Positions 8,098 through 17,527 of a DNA stretch of 64,000 nt are shown piece by piece; position 1 is the stretch's first letter; every line of letters begins with the position of its first letter. The translations under genes were made by a program, and so were the position numbers. The notes under the pieces are model-generated. The model saw only the letters and a list, made by a program, of their open reading frames with translations. It ran no database searches and had not been told where the DNA came from. Source of the stretch: Vibrio penaeicida (GTDB taxonomy: Bacteria > Pseudomonadota > Gammaproteobacteria > Enterobacterales > Vibrionaceae); the NCBI RefSeq assembly GCF_002933855.1, contig NZ_BFAQ01000031.1, positions 1 through 64,000 on the forward strand. The letters are read 5' to 3'.

Positions 8098-9039
8098 CTA
8101 CTCAAAAATATCAATACTTGGTCCTGTTGTAGGCAGCTCGCGTTGCTCTGTTCTTAGTTTGGATAGGACCGCCTCAAACTCTTCATCCGTCATATCACGC
8201 CAGTACCTTGGTTTTCTGCCTGTTTGTTCGTCGTGTGCGGCGGTGACAGGGTCTTTTGGTCTTGCAGGTTCAAGAATCATGATGTCTGGTATCGGTTGGC
8301 TCACGTCCATATAGCGTTGAATCATGTTCCATAGTCGGTAGTAGTCGCCAACAGGTTGATTTGGCCCTATCAAGGTTCCGATAGGTACGCCAAACGAGTA
8401 GCCCATATAGCGATGAACCAAAAACAGGCTGTAGCTTAAGTGCCCTTGGTGAGAAGGGGCAGACATCAATACGCAGTCAAATTCAATGAATGGGTGGGTG
8501 AAGCGAACTTTGTTGCCTTTCTTATAGAGTGTGACCATGCCAGTTTCGCGGCTTAGATCAAAAGACCGTTTACTCTTAAGAAACGGTGCTAAGAACAAGT
8601 ACCCCTTGGAAACCAGTACAAAATGAAAGTAAATAACCGCAGAGGGGACAAAGTAGTAAGAGACGATAACAATTGTCTCAATAAACAATTCGATAGTAAT
8701 TGGAATGTCAGGGTTAAAAAATGGGAGAGTAGAAAATAAAGTCACAATAGGAACCACAAAATAAAGAAAGCCCTTAGCGATTGTGGCTAGAAAAAAATAG
8801 AGCTGTGACCAAGCGGACAAAGATTCTTGCTGCAGTGCTTTTTCATTCCAAAACATGTCTCTTGAGCTGTCTTTCTCCATTTCACGAAAATCTGAAGGCT
8901 TTAAGTTTTCGATGCATGAGACCGAAACCACCGAGCTGGCTTTGGAAAAGCCCAACGGTTGCCCTTTGGAAAAAAAAGACGTGTGAGTGTTGGGTTTCTG
9001 CTTGGAGTAACTCTCAGAGTTATATATGGAATTTGTCAT
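8098..9039 (-). CDS. T6SS immunity-type membrane protein, repeat copy 2
   Basis: This 313-aa protein is the middle copy. Its membrane region (LYFFLATIAKGFLYFVVPIV; FVPSAVIYFHFVLVSKGYLF) agrees with copy 1 in the first hydrophobic segment but carries its own second region (ITIELFIETIVIVSYYF), which resembles copy 3 more. This mosaic pattern suggests recombination or gene conversion between copies. The role as inner-membrane immunity protein for the VasX-like effector is inferred from gene order and membrane topology. The gene begins 21 bp after the stop of copy 1 with no clear ribosome site. Confidence 0.75.
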   Translation of the reverse strand: MTNSIYNSESYSKQKPNTHTSFFSKGQPLGFSKASSVVSVSCIENLKPSDFREMEKDSSRDMFWNEKALQQESLSAWSQLYFFLATIAKGFLYFVVPIVTLFSTLPFFNPDIPITIELFIETIVIVSYYFVPSAVIYFHFVLVSKGYLFLAPFLKSKRSFDLSRETGMVTLYKKGNKVRFTHPFIEFDCVLMSAPSHQGHLSYSLFLVHRYMGYSFGVPIGTLIGPNQPVGDYYRLWNMIQRYMDVSQPIPDIMILEPARPKDPVTAAHDEQTGRKPRYWRDMTDEEFEAVLSKLRTEQRELPTTGPSIDIFE

Positions 9040-9060
9040 TCAAATATGCCGCAGCTACTG

Positions 9061-10002
9061 CTACTCAAAAATTTCAATACTTGGTCCTGTTGTAGGCAGC
9101 TCACGTTGCTCTGTTCTTAATTTGGATAGGGCCGCCTCAAATTCTTCATCCGTCATATCACGCCAATACCTTGGCTTTCTGCTTGTTTGTTCGTCGTGTG
9201 CTGCAGTGACAGGGTCTTTTGGTCTTGCAGGTTCAAGAATCATGATATCTGGTATCGGCTGGCTCACGTCCATATAGCGTTGAATCATGTTCCATAGGCG
9301 GTAGTACTCGCCAACAGGTTGATTTGGTCCTATCAATGTTCCGATGGGCACGCCAAACGAGTACCCCATATAACGATGCACCAAAAACAGGCTGTAGCTT
9401 AAGTGCCCTTGGTGAGAGGGGGCAGACATCAATACGCAGTCAAATTCAATGAATGGATGGGTGAAGCGAACTTTGTTGCCTTTCTTATAGAGTGTGACCA
9501 TGCCAGTTTCGCGGCTTAGATCAAAAGACCGTTTACTCTTAAGAAACGGCGCTAAGAACAAGTACCCCCTAGAAACCAGTACAAAATGAAAGTAAATAAC
9601 CGCAGAGGGGACAAAGAAATATGAGATGTTTATAGCTGAGTAAATAAATAAATCGACAGTGATTGGTATATCGGGATTAAAAAATGGGGGAATAGAAAAT
9701 AAAGTTATACCAGGAACCACAAAATAAAGAAAACCCTTAGCGATTGTGGCCAGAAAAAAATAGAGCTGTGACCAAGCGGATAAAGATTCCTGTTGTAGTG
9801 CTCTTTCATCCCAAAACATGTCTCTTGAGCTGTCTTTCTCCATTTCACGAAAATCTGAAGGCTTTAAGTTTTCGATACACGAGACTGAAACCACCGAACT
9901 GCCCTTGGAGAATCCCAATGTTTGCCCTTTGGAAAAAAAAGACGTGTGAGTGTTGGGTTTCTGCTTGGTGTAACTCTCGGAGTTATATATAGAATTTGTC
10001 AT
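9061..10002 (-). CDS. T6SS immunity-type membrane protein, repeat copy 1
   Basis: This 313-aa protein is the copy nearest the effector, 14 bp after its stop codon, which is the usual place for the cognate immunity gene. It has two hydrophobic segments at about residues 78-105 and 118-150 (LYFFLATIAKGFLYFVVPG; ISYFFVPSAVIYFHFVLVSRG) with no signal peptide, then a soluble C-terminal half. Its unique stretch is VDLFIYSAINISYFF, where the other copies read VDLFIETITIVSYYF or IELFIETIVIVSYYF. It probably sits in the inner membrane and blocks pore formation by the neighbouring effector, as TsiV2 does for VasX. No enzyme motif is visible. Confidence 0.8.
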   Translation of the reverse strand: MTNSIYNSESYTKQKPNTHTSFFSKGQTLGFSKGSSVVSVSCIENLKPSDFREMEKDSSRDMFWDERALQQESLSAWSQLYFFLATIAKGFLYFVVPGITLFSIPPFFNPDIPITVDLFIYSAINISYFFVPSAVIYFHFVLVSRGYLFLAPFLKSKRSFDLSRETGMVTLYKKGNKVRFTHPFIEFDCVLMSAPSHQGHLSYSLFLVHRYMGYSFGVPIGTLIGPNQPVGEYYRLWNMIQRYMDVSQPIPDIMILEPARPKDPVTAAHDEQTSRKPRYWRDMTDEEFEAALSKLRTEQRELPTTGPSIEIFE

Positions 10003-10016
10003 TTATTACGTTTTCT

Positions 10017-13000
10017 CTATCGGTTCCGGTTTTCTTCTGGTCGCACAATGGCAACCCCTCTGAGCCAGTCTTCATCCTTTTTAGTAAAGGCTGGAAAACT
10101 GCTGACTTTTGAGTTATCAAACGCTTCATCCAATTCCGGTCCAGGGTAAATTGTATCGTTCGCTCTAAGCCGGACGCGAATGTTAAATGCTCGAAAATAG
10201 GTGTGAGTATAAGCCTTGCTCTTGAACATGTTGGTTTCTAAGCTTGTACTTTTTAAAGGAAGATCATGTTTTACAAAAAAGGCATACCCGTCAAACGTAT
10301 TTACCTTTTTTAGTACCCTTAGGTTGTTTGAGCGCACCTCCGAAAGTTCGGCGGAGTAATCAATCCCCATCCGGCTGGTCTCTTTCGTTTTTCGCCAGAT
10401 TCCTTGCCTAGCAAAAAACTCTATTATCAATTTTTCTTTATTAAATAGAGACGCGAGATTGGTGTTCACCCATATCACATGCGTCGCTCCTAATGCTGTT
10501 ACTTCCTCGGTAATAGAGGCGGGGAATTCCGTTTTCTTTTCAATTGCGTACGATTTGATAGAAATATTGAATATCAATCCAATAAACCGATTAAATGCGG
10601 TTTTTGGATCTTGTAAGTGTTTGTACTTTTTAGAGGGATCTTTGCCAAAAGGACCGTTTTTTAACCACACCTCAATTGGTGTGTCTTTAAAAATGGTGTA
10701 AAGCACGAACCCGAGCACCGCTATCCCGACCCCAATCCAAGCTATGGGACCAAGGCCCAGAAAAGTGGCAGACGAGGTAAACAACCCTGTTGCGAGTGTG
10801 GTGACCAGCGTGCCCATTGCGACCATACCCATTGCCAAACCCGCATCGGTATCGCTTGATTCGAAGAGGCGGTAGCTGTCCCAAGCGGCAATACCAGCAG
10901 TCAACAAACCACCTATTAGTCCAATGGTACCTAACCGGCTAATATTACTGACTAGGGACGATGTACCATTTTTAAAGGTAAAGCGGGCAACAAGGCTTGG
11001 TGGAAAACGTATAAAAGTCTTAGCGCTATTGATGGCAAAGGAAGACGCATTAGATGTGTAAAAATTTGCCGAGTGCGCCAGCGCGACACCTAAATCTAAA
11101 GTAGCGCTAAACGCATTAGCGATAGAGTGCAAGCCATTCTTCTTATCAATCATGTTTTTAAAGTGTTGCAAATTATTGATCAAATTTATAGTTTCAATCA
11201 CCGTGATAAAGTAGGGGACTTTCAATGCTTCATAAATGTTACTCCCAGTCGCACCTTTCTTACCAATATCTTGCAATGTTCTTTGCGTGGCTTTCCTATT
11301 TAACGCTTCAGCAACTTCTGATCCTTCCGGTACTACAACCACTTTAAGCGGTAGCTTTTTACCAACACTTTTAGTTCCGGATATCACATCGTTTGAATGA
11401 AACGATTTTTTCCCGGTAGATGCAATCAGCTTTCCATCTTTATCGTATAAACGACCCATGGGGGTTTTATTTTTGTTGCTTTCTATATGTTTACGCTCCA
11501 CATCCAACACACCGTAGCTCAACCCATGACCATGTACGCCAACCACTGCCCCTTTCAATTCTGAACCGCCAACAGGGACATACAGTGCCTCCCCCCAAAG
11601 TTTTGAGTTTGTGGACTTTAACAATGCGAGTACGGGTGCATAAGCTGAATTGAACTCCACCACTTTAGCGTGTTCACTAATACTCTTAGATAACGCGAGT
11701 ACTGCGTCGAAGTAGCCTCGCAAAATGCCATCGGTTGTGTTTGAAATTCGGCGTACTGTAGCGAAAGGACCTTCGGAATTGTCATTGGCCTTCGCCATGA
11801 ATGCTAAGTCTATGACCTTGAGGGCGTCATCCTCAATGATAAAATGTTCACTTTCCCATTGCGCGAGGGATTCAGGGGTCGCGAATCCTGTTCCTGAATT
11901 GAACGGTTCTGGAGGTGTGTATTTATCTTCTAACGAAACCAATTCCGTAGATGGGAATAAAACTTTATGGAGCGGGTGAGGGCTGCCGCTTTTGAGGATA
12001 TGGCTTACCGTCGGCATGAAGCTCACAGGCTTTTTATCCTCAGGAACCGTCATTGGATCAAGGTTGTCGATATCCATACTTAATGCGGTTAAGCCATACC
12101 CAGCAATGACGTGGGCTGCAGAAGCGTTCACCCCATTTAGCGAGCTGATATCTCGTAGTACCTGCGCCGTGCGTGTCGCGTTCATTTTCAGCTCTACTGC
12201 TTCTTGAATTTCTTTCACATCTCGCACGCAGATCTGTCGTTCAATGGTTCTCATTGTGCGATGGAATCGCCCCCCAAAAAATGTATCGAACTCGTCTTTA
12301 TGTTCGTAGAATGGATTCTCTTGCTTACCAAATTTCTTTGGTAAAACGAATCGTTGAACCAGCTCAGCGCATTGGAAATACTCTTGTTTGGACATATCCG
12401 TATAGACTTGCTGCAAATAACCAATGCCATACATCACAGTAAAGGCGTTGTGCCTAAGGTCAAATAAAGGGTCGTCTAGAACAATGGCTCGGAGTTTACG
12501 CTCGCGTGCGTCAGCCAAACAATCTTGAAGAGCGTCGGTCTTCCATGCATCTTCGCTAGAATTTTCTGGCGAAACAATCGCCTCCAGAGCCGCATGTTTC
12601 ATCCCATATTCGTATTGGAAAGATTCATTGTATCTGAGGACATCCAACGCACTTTTTCCATCAGCGGCGATGGTTTTGAATTTGTTTTTTATTTGTTGGT
12701 ATTGAGTATTAAGCCAATTTCCAGATAGGTCATGACTTAGGTATCTGGGTTCAGCACAAAACAGTTCAATCTCCGGCTGGCGAGCTCTCATCTCAGGCAA
12801 TGCTTTGGCATGAAGAACATCAACAGAGTCTTTCACATTCAGTTCATGAAAGGCAGACAAACGACGTGAGCGATCATATTCGTTGGATTCTAGGTGATTT
12901 AAATACTGTGCACTCCATTGAACCTCAGAATAGGCAAAATGAACTGTTGCTCGGTTGCCATTTGATTTTGCAGGCACCCAAATATCGCTGATGGGTAAGC

Positions 13001-13556
13001 CTTCAGGTTCTCTCTCTTCGATTTTGAAGGGCTGATCCGTTGCTTCCCGGTGCTTATACAGATCGATGTCTCTGAACTTAACAGAGCCATCCTCTTGCCT
13101 GCGAACTTCAATTTCTCGCCATGCTCGATTGTTGTAAAAAATATAGAGATACCCATTTCGGACTGGGGCAACTCTGTCTTTGTAACTCAGATCTTTGTCA
13201 AAAGTTGGCAAAAGAGCGAGTGGAACAATGGAGTGAAGCAAGTAATGTTGTTCTTTGGATTGCCTCTCTTTGGGTTGTATGTCTGGGTATAAGGGTAGAT
13301 TTATCTGACCGGTTTCCTTAGACACTGCTAACCAAGCGTTAATTTGCGCGTTTTGACCAGACCAATCCCAACTATGAATCGTCGTGTTATCGAGTGTTTC
13401 GATTTCTATTTGCTGTTCTAACCATTCCTGTCGTACCAAATCGCCTTCGTCGTAGAACATAACTGACTGCTCTGGATTGTGCTGAGTACCAGTTACTTCA
13501 ACGAATACTTTCTTTGACTCACAGGCAGGTTTTGAGCTGAGCTTATTCGCCGACAT
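10017..13556 (-). CDS. MIX-type, VasX-like pore-forming T6SS effector
   Basis: The 1179-aa protein has an N-terminal VasX-type region containing a MIX motif near residues 128-150 (APVRNGYLYIFYNNRAWREI), a marker of T6SS effectors. The middle is helical. Near residues 880-960 are several hydrophobic segments (IGLIGGLLTAGIAAW; GMVAMGTLVTTLATGLF; IAWIGVGIAVLGFVLYTIF), followed by about 220 soluble residues. V. cholerae VasX (about 1085 aa) has the same plan and disrupts target membranes. I chose the ATG at 13554-13556, preceded by GAGGA with an 8-base gap; an upstream in-frame TTG is less likely. It overlaps the DUF4123 adaptor gene by 14 bp and is followed by tandem immunity genes. Pore formation is inferred from the family and the membrane segments. 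Confidence 0.88.
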   Translation of the reverse strand: MSANKLSSKPACESKKVFVEVTGTQHNPEQSVMFYDEGDLVRQEWLEQQIEIETLDNTTIHSWDWSGQNAQINAWLAVSKETGQINLPLYPDIQPKERQSKEQHYLLHSIVPLALLPTFDKDLSYKDRVAPVRNGYLYIFYNNRAWREIEVRRQEDGSVKFRDIDLYKHREATDQPFKIEEREPEGLPISDIWVPAKSNGNRATVHFAYSEVQWSAQYLNHLESNEYDRSRRLSAFHELNVKDSVDVLHAKALPEMRARQPEIELFCAEPRYLSHDLSGNWLNTQYQQIKNKFKTIAADGKSALDVLRYNESFQYEYGMKHAALEAIVSPENSSEDAWKTDALQDCLADARERKLRAIVLDDPLFDLRHNAFTVMYGIGYLQQVYTDMSKQEYFQCAELVQRFVLPKKFGKQENPFYEHKDEFDTFFGGRFHRTMRTIERQICVRDVKEIQEAVELKMNATRTAQVLRDISSLNGVNASAAHVIAGYGLTALSMDIDNLDPMTVPEDKKPVSFMPTVSHILKSGSPHPLHKVLFPSTELVSLEDKYTPPEPFNSGTGFATPESLAQWESEHFIIEDDALKVIDLAFMAKANDNSEGPFATVRRISNTTDGILRGYFDAVLALSKSISEHAKVVEFNSAYAPVLALLKSTNSKLWGEALYVPVGGSELKGAVVGVHGHGLSYGVLDVERKHIESNKNKTPMGRLYDKDGKLIASTGKKSFHSNDVISGTKSVGKKLPLKVVVVPEGSEVAEALNRKATQRTLQDIGKKGATGSNIYEALKVPYFITVIETINLINNLQHFKNMIDKKNGLHSIANAFSATLDLGVALAHSANFYTSNASSFAINSAKTFIRFPPSLVARFTFKNGTSSLVSNISRLGTIGLIGGLLTAGIAAWDSYRLFESSDTDAGLAMGMVAMGTLVTTLATGLFTSSATFLGLGPIAWIGVGIAVLGFVLYTIFKDTPIEVWLKNGPFGKDPSKKYKHLQDPKTAFNRFIGLIFNISIKSYAIEKKTEFPASITEEVTALGATHVIWVNTNLASLFNKEKLIIEFFARQGIWRKTKETSRMGIDYSAELSEVRSNNLRVLKKVNTFDGYAFFVKHDLPLKSTSLETNMFKSKAYTHTYFRAFNIRVRLRANDTIYPGPELDEAFDNSKVSSFPAFTKKDEDWLRGVAIVRPEENRNR

Positions 13557-14445
13557 AGTGCTTATCCTCAATCATTTTTTGTTCTAGAGCGTGAAATTTG
13601 GAACTCGAATCCAATGGTTTTAAATGCATTAGATGTTCAATGTTTTCAGGTTGCGTTTCATAGTGATCGCATAGTTGGAAGAACTGAGCGATGTCATCGG
13701 GTTGGCTGAGATTTAGATTTTCAGAGAGAATGTAAAGTTTTCGGTATCGCTTCCATTGTTGAGCATCACAATGGGTTATTGATTGTTTGGACAAGTATTC
13801 GCCAATAATTTTGTCGTCATGAAGGCGTTCCAGAGCGATTTGTTGAGAAGGTGAAAGCACTTTTTGTGTATTCACTTTCGAGATTGCGACGTCGAGGTTT
13901 TCTGCTGAGCCATCGAAAAAGCAGACTGAACCATTGCTTGGAGAGTCTGATGGTGAAATCCAGGTGACTTGCCTAATTTCACCAAGCCATGTTTGCGTAT
14001 CGGACGGATCGGACTCACCAAAGAAATAGTGAGCGACTCGTGGGTTGTAAAAATGAAAGACTCCCCTTCTCGCCCCATCAAAAGAGAGGGTGAGGCTACT
14101 TCTCAATTGGCGAAGGAGATGATCGAATAACATTGATGTTGGAACAGATACAAGAATCCAAGACCAATCAAAATCTGGGGGTGTCCCCTCCGCTAGGCGT
14201 CTAAATAGGGTGCTTTTGGTTTCAACTCTAGCGACTATTGGGCTGATGGATACGAATTCTTGGAGTTCACTTTCTGCATAAAGAGGCTCTATTTCGGAAG
14301 TCTCCGAAAACGCATATATTTCTTGAGCGGTTGAGCCACTATAAGATGCAATGATGTAGTGTTTCAAGTTGCTCTGATTCAGTTCCAGCAGAGTGGGGCG
14401 CACATTCGCGTTATTTGCTTCCGGCATGGTGACTATCTCGGTCAT
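13543..14445 (-). CDS. DUF4123-type effector adaptor (VasW-like)
   Basis: This protein of about 300 aa lies between vgrG and a VasX-like effector, exactly where V. cholerae has VasW, a DUF4123 chaperone that loads VasX onto VgrG. The sequence supports this: after a short N-terminus comes YIIASYSGSTAQEIYAF, then LFRRLAEGTPPDFDWSWILVSVP and LLRQLRSSLTLSFDGARRGVFHFYNPRVAHYFF, the pattern of DUF4123 proteins. I prefer the ATG at 14445, six bases after the vgrG stop; an ATG at 14484 would overlap vgrG by 34 bp, and neither has a strong ribosome site. It ends inside the start of the effector gene, so translation is likely coupled. Confidence 0.85.
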   Translation of the reverse strand: MTEIVTMPEANNANVRPTLLELNQSNLKHYIIASYSGSTAQEIYAFSETSEIEPLYAESELQEFVSISPIVARVETKSTLFRRLAEGTPPDFDWSWILVSVPTSMLFDHLLRQLRSSLTLSFDGARRGVFHFYNPRVAHYFFGESDPSDTQTWLGEIRQVTWISPSDSPSNGSVCFFDGSAENLDVAISKVNTQKVLSPSQQIALERLHDDKIIGEYLSKQSITHCDAQQWKRYRKLYILSENLNLSQPDDIAQFFQLCDHYETQPENIEHLMHLKPLDSSSKFHALEQKMIEDKHYVGE

Positions 14446-14450
14446 ATTGC

Positions 14451-16586
14451 TCAATTCCGACATGGACAGTTTGCTAGCGGGCATGAGCCATCAGGTTGCT
14501 TTTGGCAAATTTCGGTGATTGCCATATCCGAAGAGCTATCACTCTGGATCCTTTGCATCATTACAGGGGTCACCGGGATGGATGTTTTGACATTTGCATC
14601 TAGGCTTTGTTGAGATGCGTTGAAAGGAGAGAATTCTTGCACCTCTGGCGCAGCCAACCCTTCTAACTCCAATGGCAACTCAGCACCTTGCCCACCAAAT
14701 CCACCGCCGCTACCTGCGCTGCCTCCTGAATTCAGGTTGATCTTAGAACCAACAACATGCACGCCTGCGGGGTCTACTTTTACAAAATTGCCGCCTACTT
14801 TTAGGGTGAGTTCGCTCCCGGCTTCCAACACAATTTTAACGCCGGATTTTAGGTGAATTTCAGTTGCGGCTTCACTTGCCCAATTGCTTCCTGCTTTCTG
14901 ATGGATAGATCCATCGACGACCAATGATTGATCGGCAGTGACTTTAGTTCGGCTTTCCCCGTCAACGGCTAAGTGACGAGCGTTTTTGATGTGCGTAAAC
15001 TGATCGTTGTCGACTGTTGCGTGCTCATCGTGTTTTATGTGGCTAAGGCTGTCGTTTTGAACTTCTCGTTCCAAATCTTTTTGGGCATGCAAGTAGACCT
15101 TTTCATTGTCGGCTTGGTCTTCAAAGCTAAGCTCGTTGAACCCTTCCCCTTGGTGTGTTTCTGTACGAATAACTGTCTTGGTTTTGTTGTCTGCCAATGT
15201 ATAAGGAGGCGTATTAATAGCGTGATAGGTTCTTCCCGTTATGATCGGCTGATCAGGGTCGCCATTCAAAAAAGACACAATAACCTCGTGCCCGATTCGG
15301 GGAATTGCCATTACACCAAATTGGCTTCCTGCCCACTCTTGGGAAACTCGCACCCAACAAGAACTGTGTTCGTCGCCGTTTGAATAGCGATCCCAAGGGA
15401 AGTGCACTTTCACACGGCCGTGTTCGTCACAAAATATTTCCTCACCGTCGGGGCCAACAACCATCGCCATAGCTGGGCCATCGACTTGTGGTTTGGGTAA
15501 TGGCGTCGCTCGCCATTGACGATTGGCTGGTATAACAGTGAATTGGTTGCTGTAAGTCGTTGCACCACTGCCACCTTCTTCTTCTAGCGCTTGAGGCTGA
15601 GTGCCAGAATGCGTCACCTTTACAACAATCCAAGAGCGATTGTATTTAGGGTCTAAGTGATCGGTGAGCGTAAACTTCACACCAGCATGTAAGCCCGCAT
15701 GGTTACTTTTTCCTTCTGCGGTATGCGATTCGCGTCGGAGGAATTCTAGACGATATTGGCTAAAGGCTTGACCACTTTCATCATCTTTGTAGCGCGCGGG
15801 GGCATCATAATGCTCGTATCCGTCACGCTGATAACTCATGTCTTGTCCTATCTGTTCTTGTTTGAACGAATAGGTGGGCTTCTTAAAGCTGTATTCCTGA
15901 AACATGACGTTGGTGACATCTGAACGCACTCTTTCAGCGAATCCAAAAACATAAGGCGTATCAGCTTGCGCTCCAGCGATGGCGTTGTAAGTGATTGAGG
16001 CCGGTAATGCGTCGTAGGTTTGGCTATCGTCGCTGAATACAATCGTGTGTTTAGTTTTTTCGTGATTGAAGCGATACACCAAGCCTTCTTCTGCCGCGAG
16101 CCGATGCATAAAGGCTAAATCGGTTTCGCGGTATTGAACGCAAAACTCCCTTGGCTGGCAGGACCGTTTCAGGGAAAAGGCATAATCGTTGATGCCCATT
16201 TCCTGAAAAAGCACTGAGAGAATATCGGGTACAGATTGGTTTTGAAAAATGCGGCTATTTTGTCTTAAAGAAAGTCGCTCTATGGCTGGCACTAATGTGA
16301 GCGTATAAAAAGTATGTTGTCGACCTGTGTCACCTTTAAAAAAAGCACGAACAATACCGTGAACGGTTTGTGTGACTTCACCATTTTGAGTGACGATTAG
16401 GCACGCATCTTTGTCGACCACTTGATTCGGCTGAATATCCATAGAGCGGCTAGCTAACTCAATCTGGTAGCAAAAACCATGGCATTCTCCATCGTGTGAT
16501 AGAGACTCCTGTCCTTGATATTCGCGAACAATCAAAGTATTTGGAGCTAAGCCTTCGACATCCAGAGAGAAGCTTAATTTGCCCAT
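14451..16586 (-). CDS. vgrG: VgrG spike protein of the auxiliary T6SS cluster
   Basis: The 711-aa protein carries the phage tail-spike-like gp27/gp5 regions (REYQGQESLSH, YRETDLAFMHRLAAEEGLVYRF, GPDGEEIFCDEHGRVKVHFPWDRY, SQEWAGSQFGVMAIPRIGHEVIVSFLNGDPDQP) followed by the DUF2345 beta-repeat region up to about residue 630. There is no large catalytic C-terminal extension; the last 80 residues end in a Cys-containing tail (ICQKQPDGSCPLANCPC). It probably carries the VasX-like effector through the DUF4123 adaptor encoded next. It is 185 bp downstream of hcp copy 2 with a terminator-like hairpin in between. No separate PAAR gene is visible in the window. Confidence 0.95.
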   Translation of the reverse strand: MGKLSFSLDVEGLAPNTLIVREYQGQESLSHDGECHGFCYQIELASRSMDIQPNQVVDKDACLIVTQNGEVTQTVHGIVRAFFKGDTGRQHTFYTLTLVPAIERLSLRQNSRIFQNQSVPDILSVLFQEMGINDYAFSLKRSCQPREFCVQYRETDLAFMHRLAAEEGLVYRFNHEKTKHTIVFSDDSQTYDALPASITYNAIAGAQADTPYVFGFAERVRSDVTNVMFQEYSFKKPTYSFKQEQIGQDMSYQRDGYEHYDAPARYKDDESGQAFSQYRLEFLRRESHTAEGKSNHAGLHAGVKFTLTDHLDPKYNRSWIVVKVTHSGTQPQALEEEGGSGATTYSNQFTVIPANRQWRATPLPKPQVDGPAMAMVVGPDGEEIFCDEHGRVKVHFPWDRYSNGDEHSSCWVRVSQEWAGSQFGVMAIPRIGHEVIVSFLNGDPDQPIITGRTYHAINTPPYTLADNKTKTVIRTETHQGEGFNELSFEDQADNEKVYLHAQKDLEREVQNDSLSHIKHDEHATVDNDQFTHIKNARHLAVDGESRTKVTADQSLVVDGSIHQKAGSNWASEAATEIHLKSGVKIVLEAGSELTLKVGGNFVKVDPAGVHVVGSKINLNSGGSAGSGGGFGGQGAELPLELEGLAAPEVQEFSPFNASQQSLDANVKTSIPVTPVMMQRIQSDSSSDMAITEICQKQPDGSCPLANCPCRN

Positions 16587-16648
16587 GCAGTCATTCCGTT
16601 TAGCGATCGAACTTGTTAAAAATCTGCATTAAAGATGCAGACAAATGG

Positions 16649-16679
16649 AAAAACGCAAAGCCACGCAATGTGACTTTGC
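16649..16679 (-). terminator. Hairpin plus T-run between hcp copy 2 and vgrG
   Basis: On the minus strand a 10-bp stem with one G-T pair (GCAAAGTCAC/GTGGCTTTGC, 5-base loop) is followed by GTTTTT. It mirrors the hairpin after hcp copy 1. A second small hairpin (16623-16641, TCTGCAT/ATGCAGA) follows before vgrG. Confidence 0.7.
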
Positions 16680-16771
16680 CATCATGCGAACAACCTAATC
16701 CGTAGGGGGAGAGCACCAACAAAATGGGGAGCAAATCATTGGTGCGAATACGGTGTTGGTCGATTGCTTGA

Positions 16772-17290
16772 TTATGCTTCGACTGGTTTACGCCAATCAT
16801 CTGAACCAGATGTACCTGCGTTTACGTGGTCCCAGTTGATCTTACGGTAAGACAGAGACACCGTAACGTTCTGAGTAAAGTCAGACTTAGTTGGATCTTG
16901 GCAGTGAGGCATTTCACAGTGAATGTCTACGATTGACGCACTTTCTAATACGGTGGTAAAGAAGTTCTCTTGCTTACCTTCGATTGAAGTGCGGTACCAC
17001 TTAAGTTCAACAGAGCTCATCTTCTCACCAGAAGCTAGGGCGTTATACAGTAGCGGTACTGCTTTGTTCAGCGCCACAGTGAACTGGAATGGTTTGTGAA
17101 CACGTTGGCCTGATGGCTGACCAGACTGAGGATCAGTTGGAACCGTCACGTTGTGGTTAAATTCTTGAACCAGCATTTGGTCTTCATGACCTTCAACAAA
17201 CGCATCACCGATTGAATCGGTAGACAGTGCGCCAGCAGTAATAAGCCCCTGTGTTTCACCTTCAATGGAGATATAACATGGAGTTGGCAT
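16772..17290 (-). CDS. hcp: Hcp, T6SS inner tube protein (copy 2)
   Basis: This 172-aa Hcp differs from copy 1 at only one residue. The start ATG at 17288-17290 is preceded by GAGGA; an upstream in-frame extension of 20 residues is not Hcp-like and is rejected. It heads the auxiliary operon hcp-vgrG-adaptor-effector-immunity, is transcribed away from the main tssB operon and probably uses the sigma54 promoter at 17464-17479. Confidence 0.96.
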   Translation of the reverse strand: MPTPCYISIEGETQGLITAGALSTDSIGDAFVEGHEDQMLVQEFNHNVTVPTDPQSGQPSGQRVHKPFQFTVALNKAVPLLYNALASGEKMSSVELKWYRTSIEGKQENFFTTVLESASIVDIHCEMPHCQDPTKSDFTQNVTVSLSYRKINWDHVNAGTSGSDDWRKPVEA

Positions 17291-17463
17291 ATTTAATCCT
17301 CTTGTAGAGTTGAATGTTACTGGTCCAGTCGCTTCCCAACTTAAACTCAATATGTAGGTTTACGTAGGTAAGCGGCTAAATCCTTTTCATAGCAACAAAT
17401 AAATAACAATAAATTATGAAGCGCTTTTTGCGCGAATTAGTGTCGATAGACAAGCAGTAATAC

Positions 17464-17479
17464 AGCAAACAATATGCCA
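17464..17479 (-). promoter_or_regulatory. Sigma54 (-24/-12) promoter of hcp copy 2
   Basis: On the minus strand the site reads TGGCATATTGTTTGCT: TGGCAY and TTGCW are complete, with 10 bases between GG and GC. The start of transcription would be near 17453, giving a leader of about 160 bases. Confidence 0.85.
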
Positions 17480-17527
17480 ATTAATATTTATATTTAAAAA
17501 CAGCAAGTTATGGATTTTTAGTTATTG

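Larger units (their letters stand above)
7135..10002. repeat. 963-bp tandem triplication of an immunity gene
   Basis: Three copies of a 942-bp gene plus a 21-bp spacer start at 10002, 9039 and 8076, an exact period of 963 bp. The spacers between copies read the same (CAGTAGCTGCGGCATAT, then T or A, then TGA). The parts coding for the N-terminus and the C-terminal half are nearly identical, whereas the membrane-hairpin part has diverged. Confidence 0.95.

Noticed and set aside
7135..10002. The repeated 963-bp units as an insertion sequence
   Set aside because: No transposase or terminal inverted repeats; each unit is one complete membrane-protein gene.
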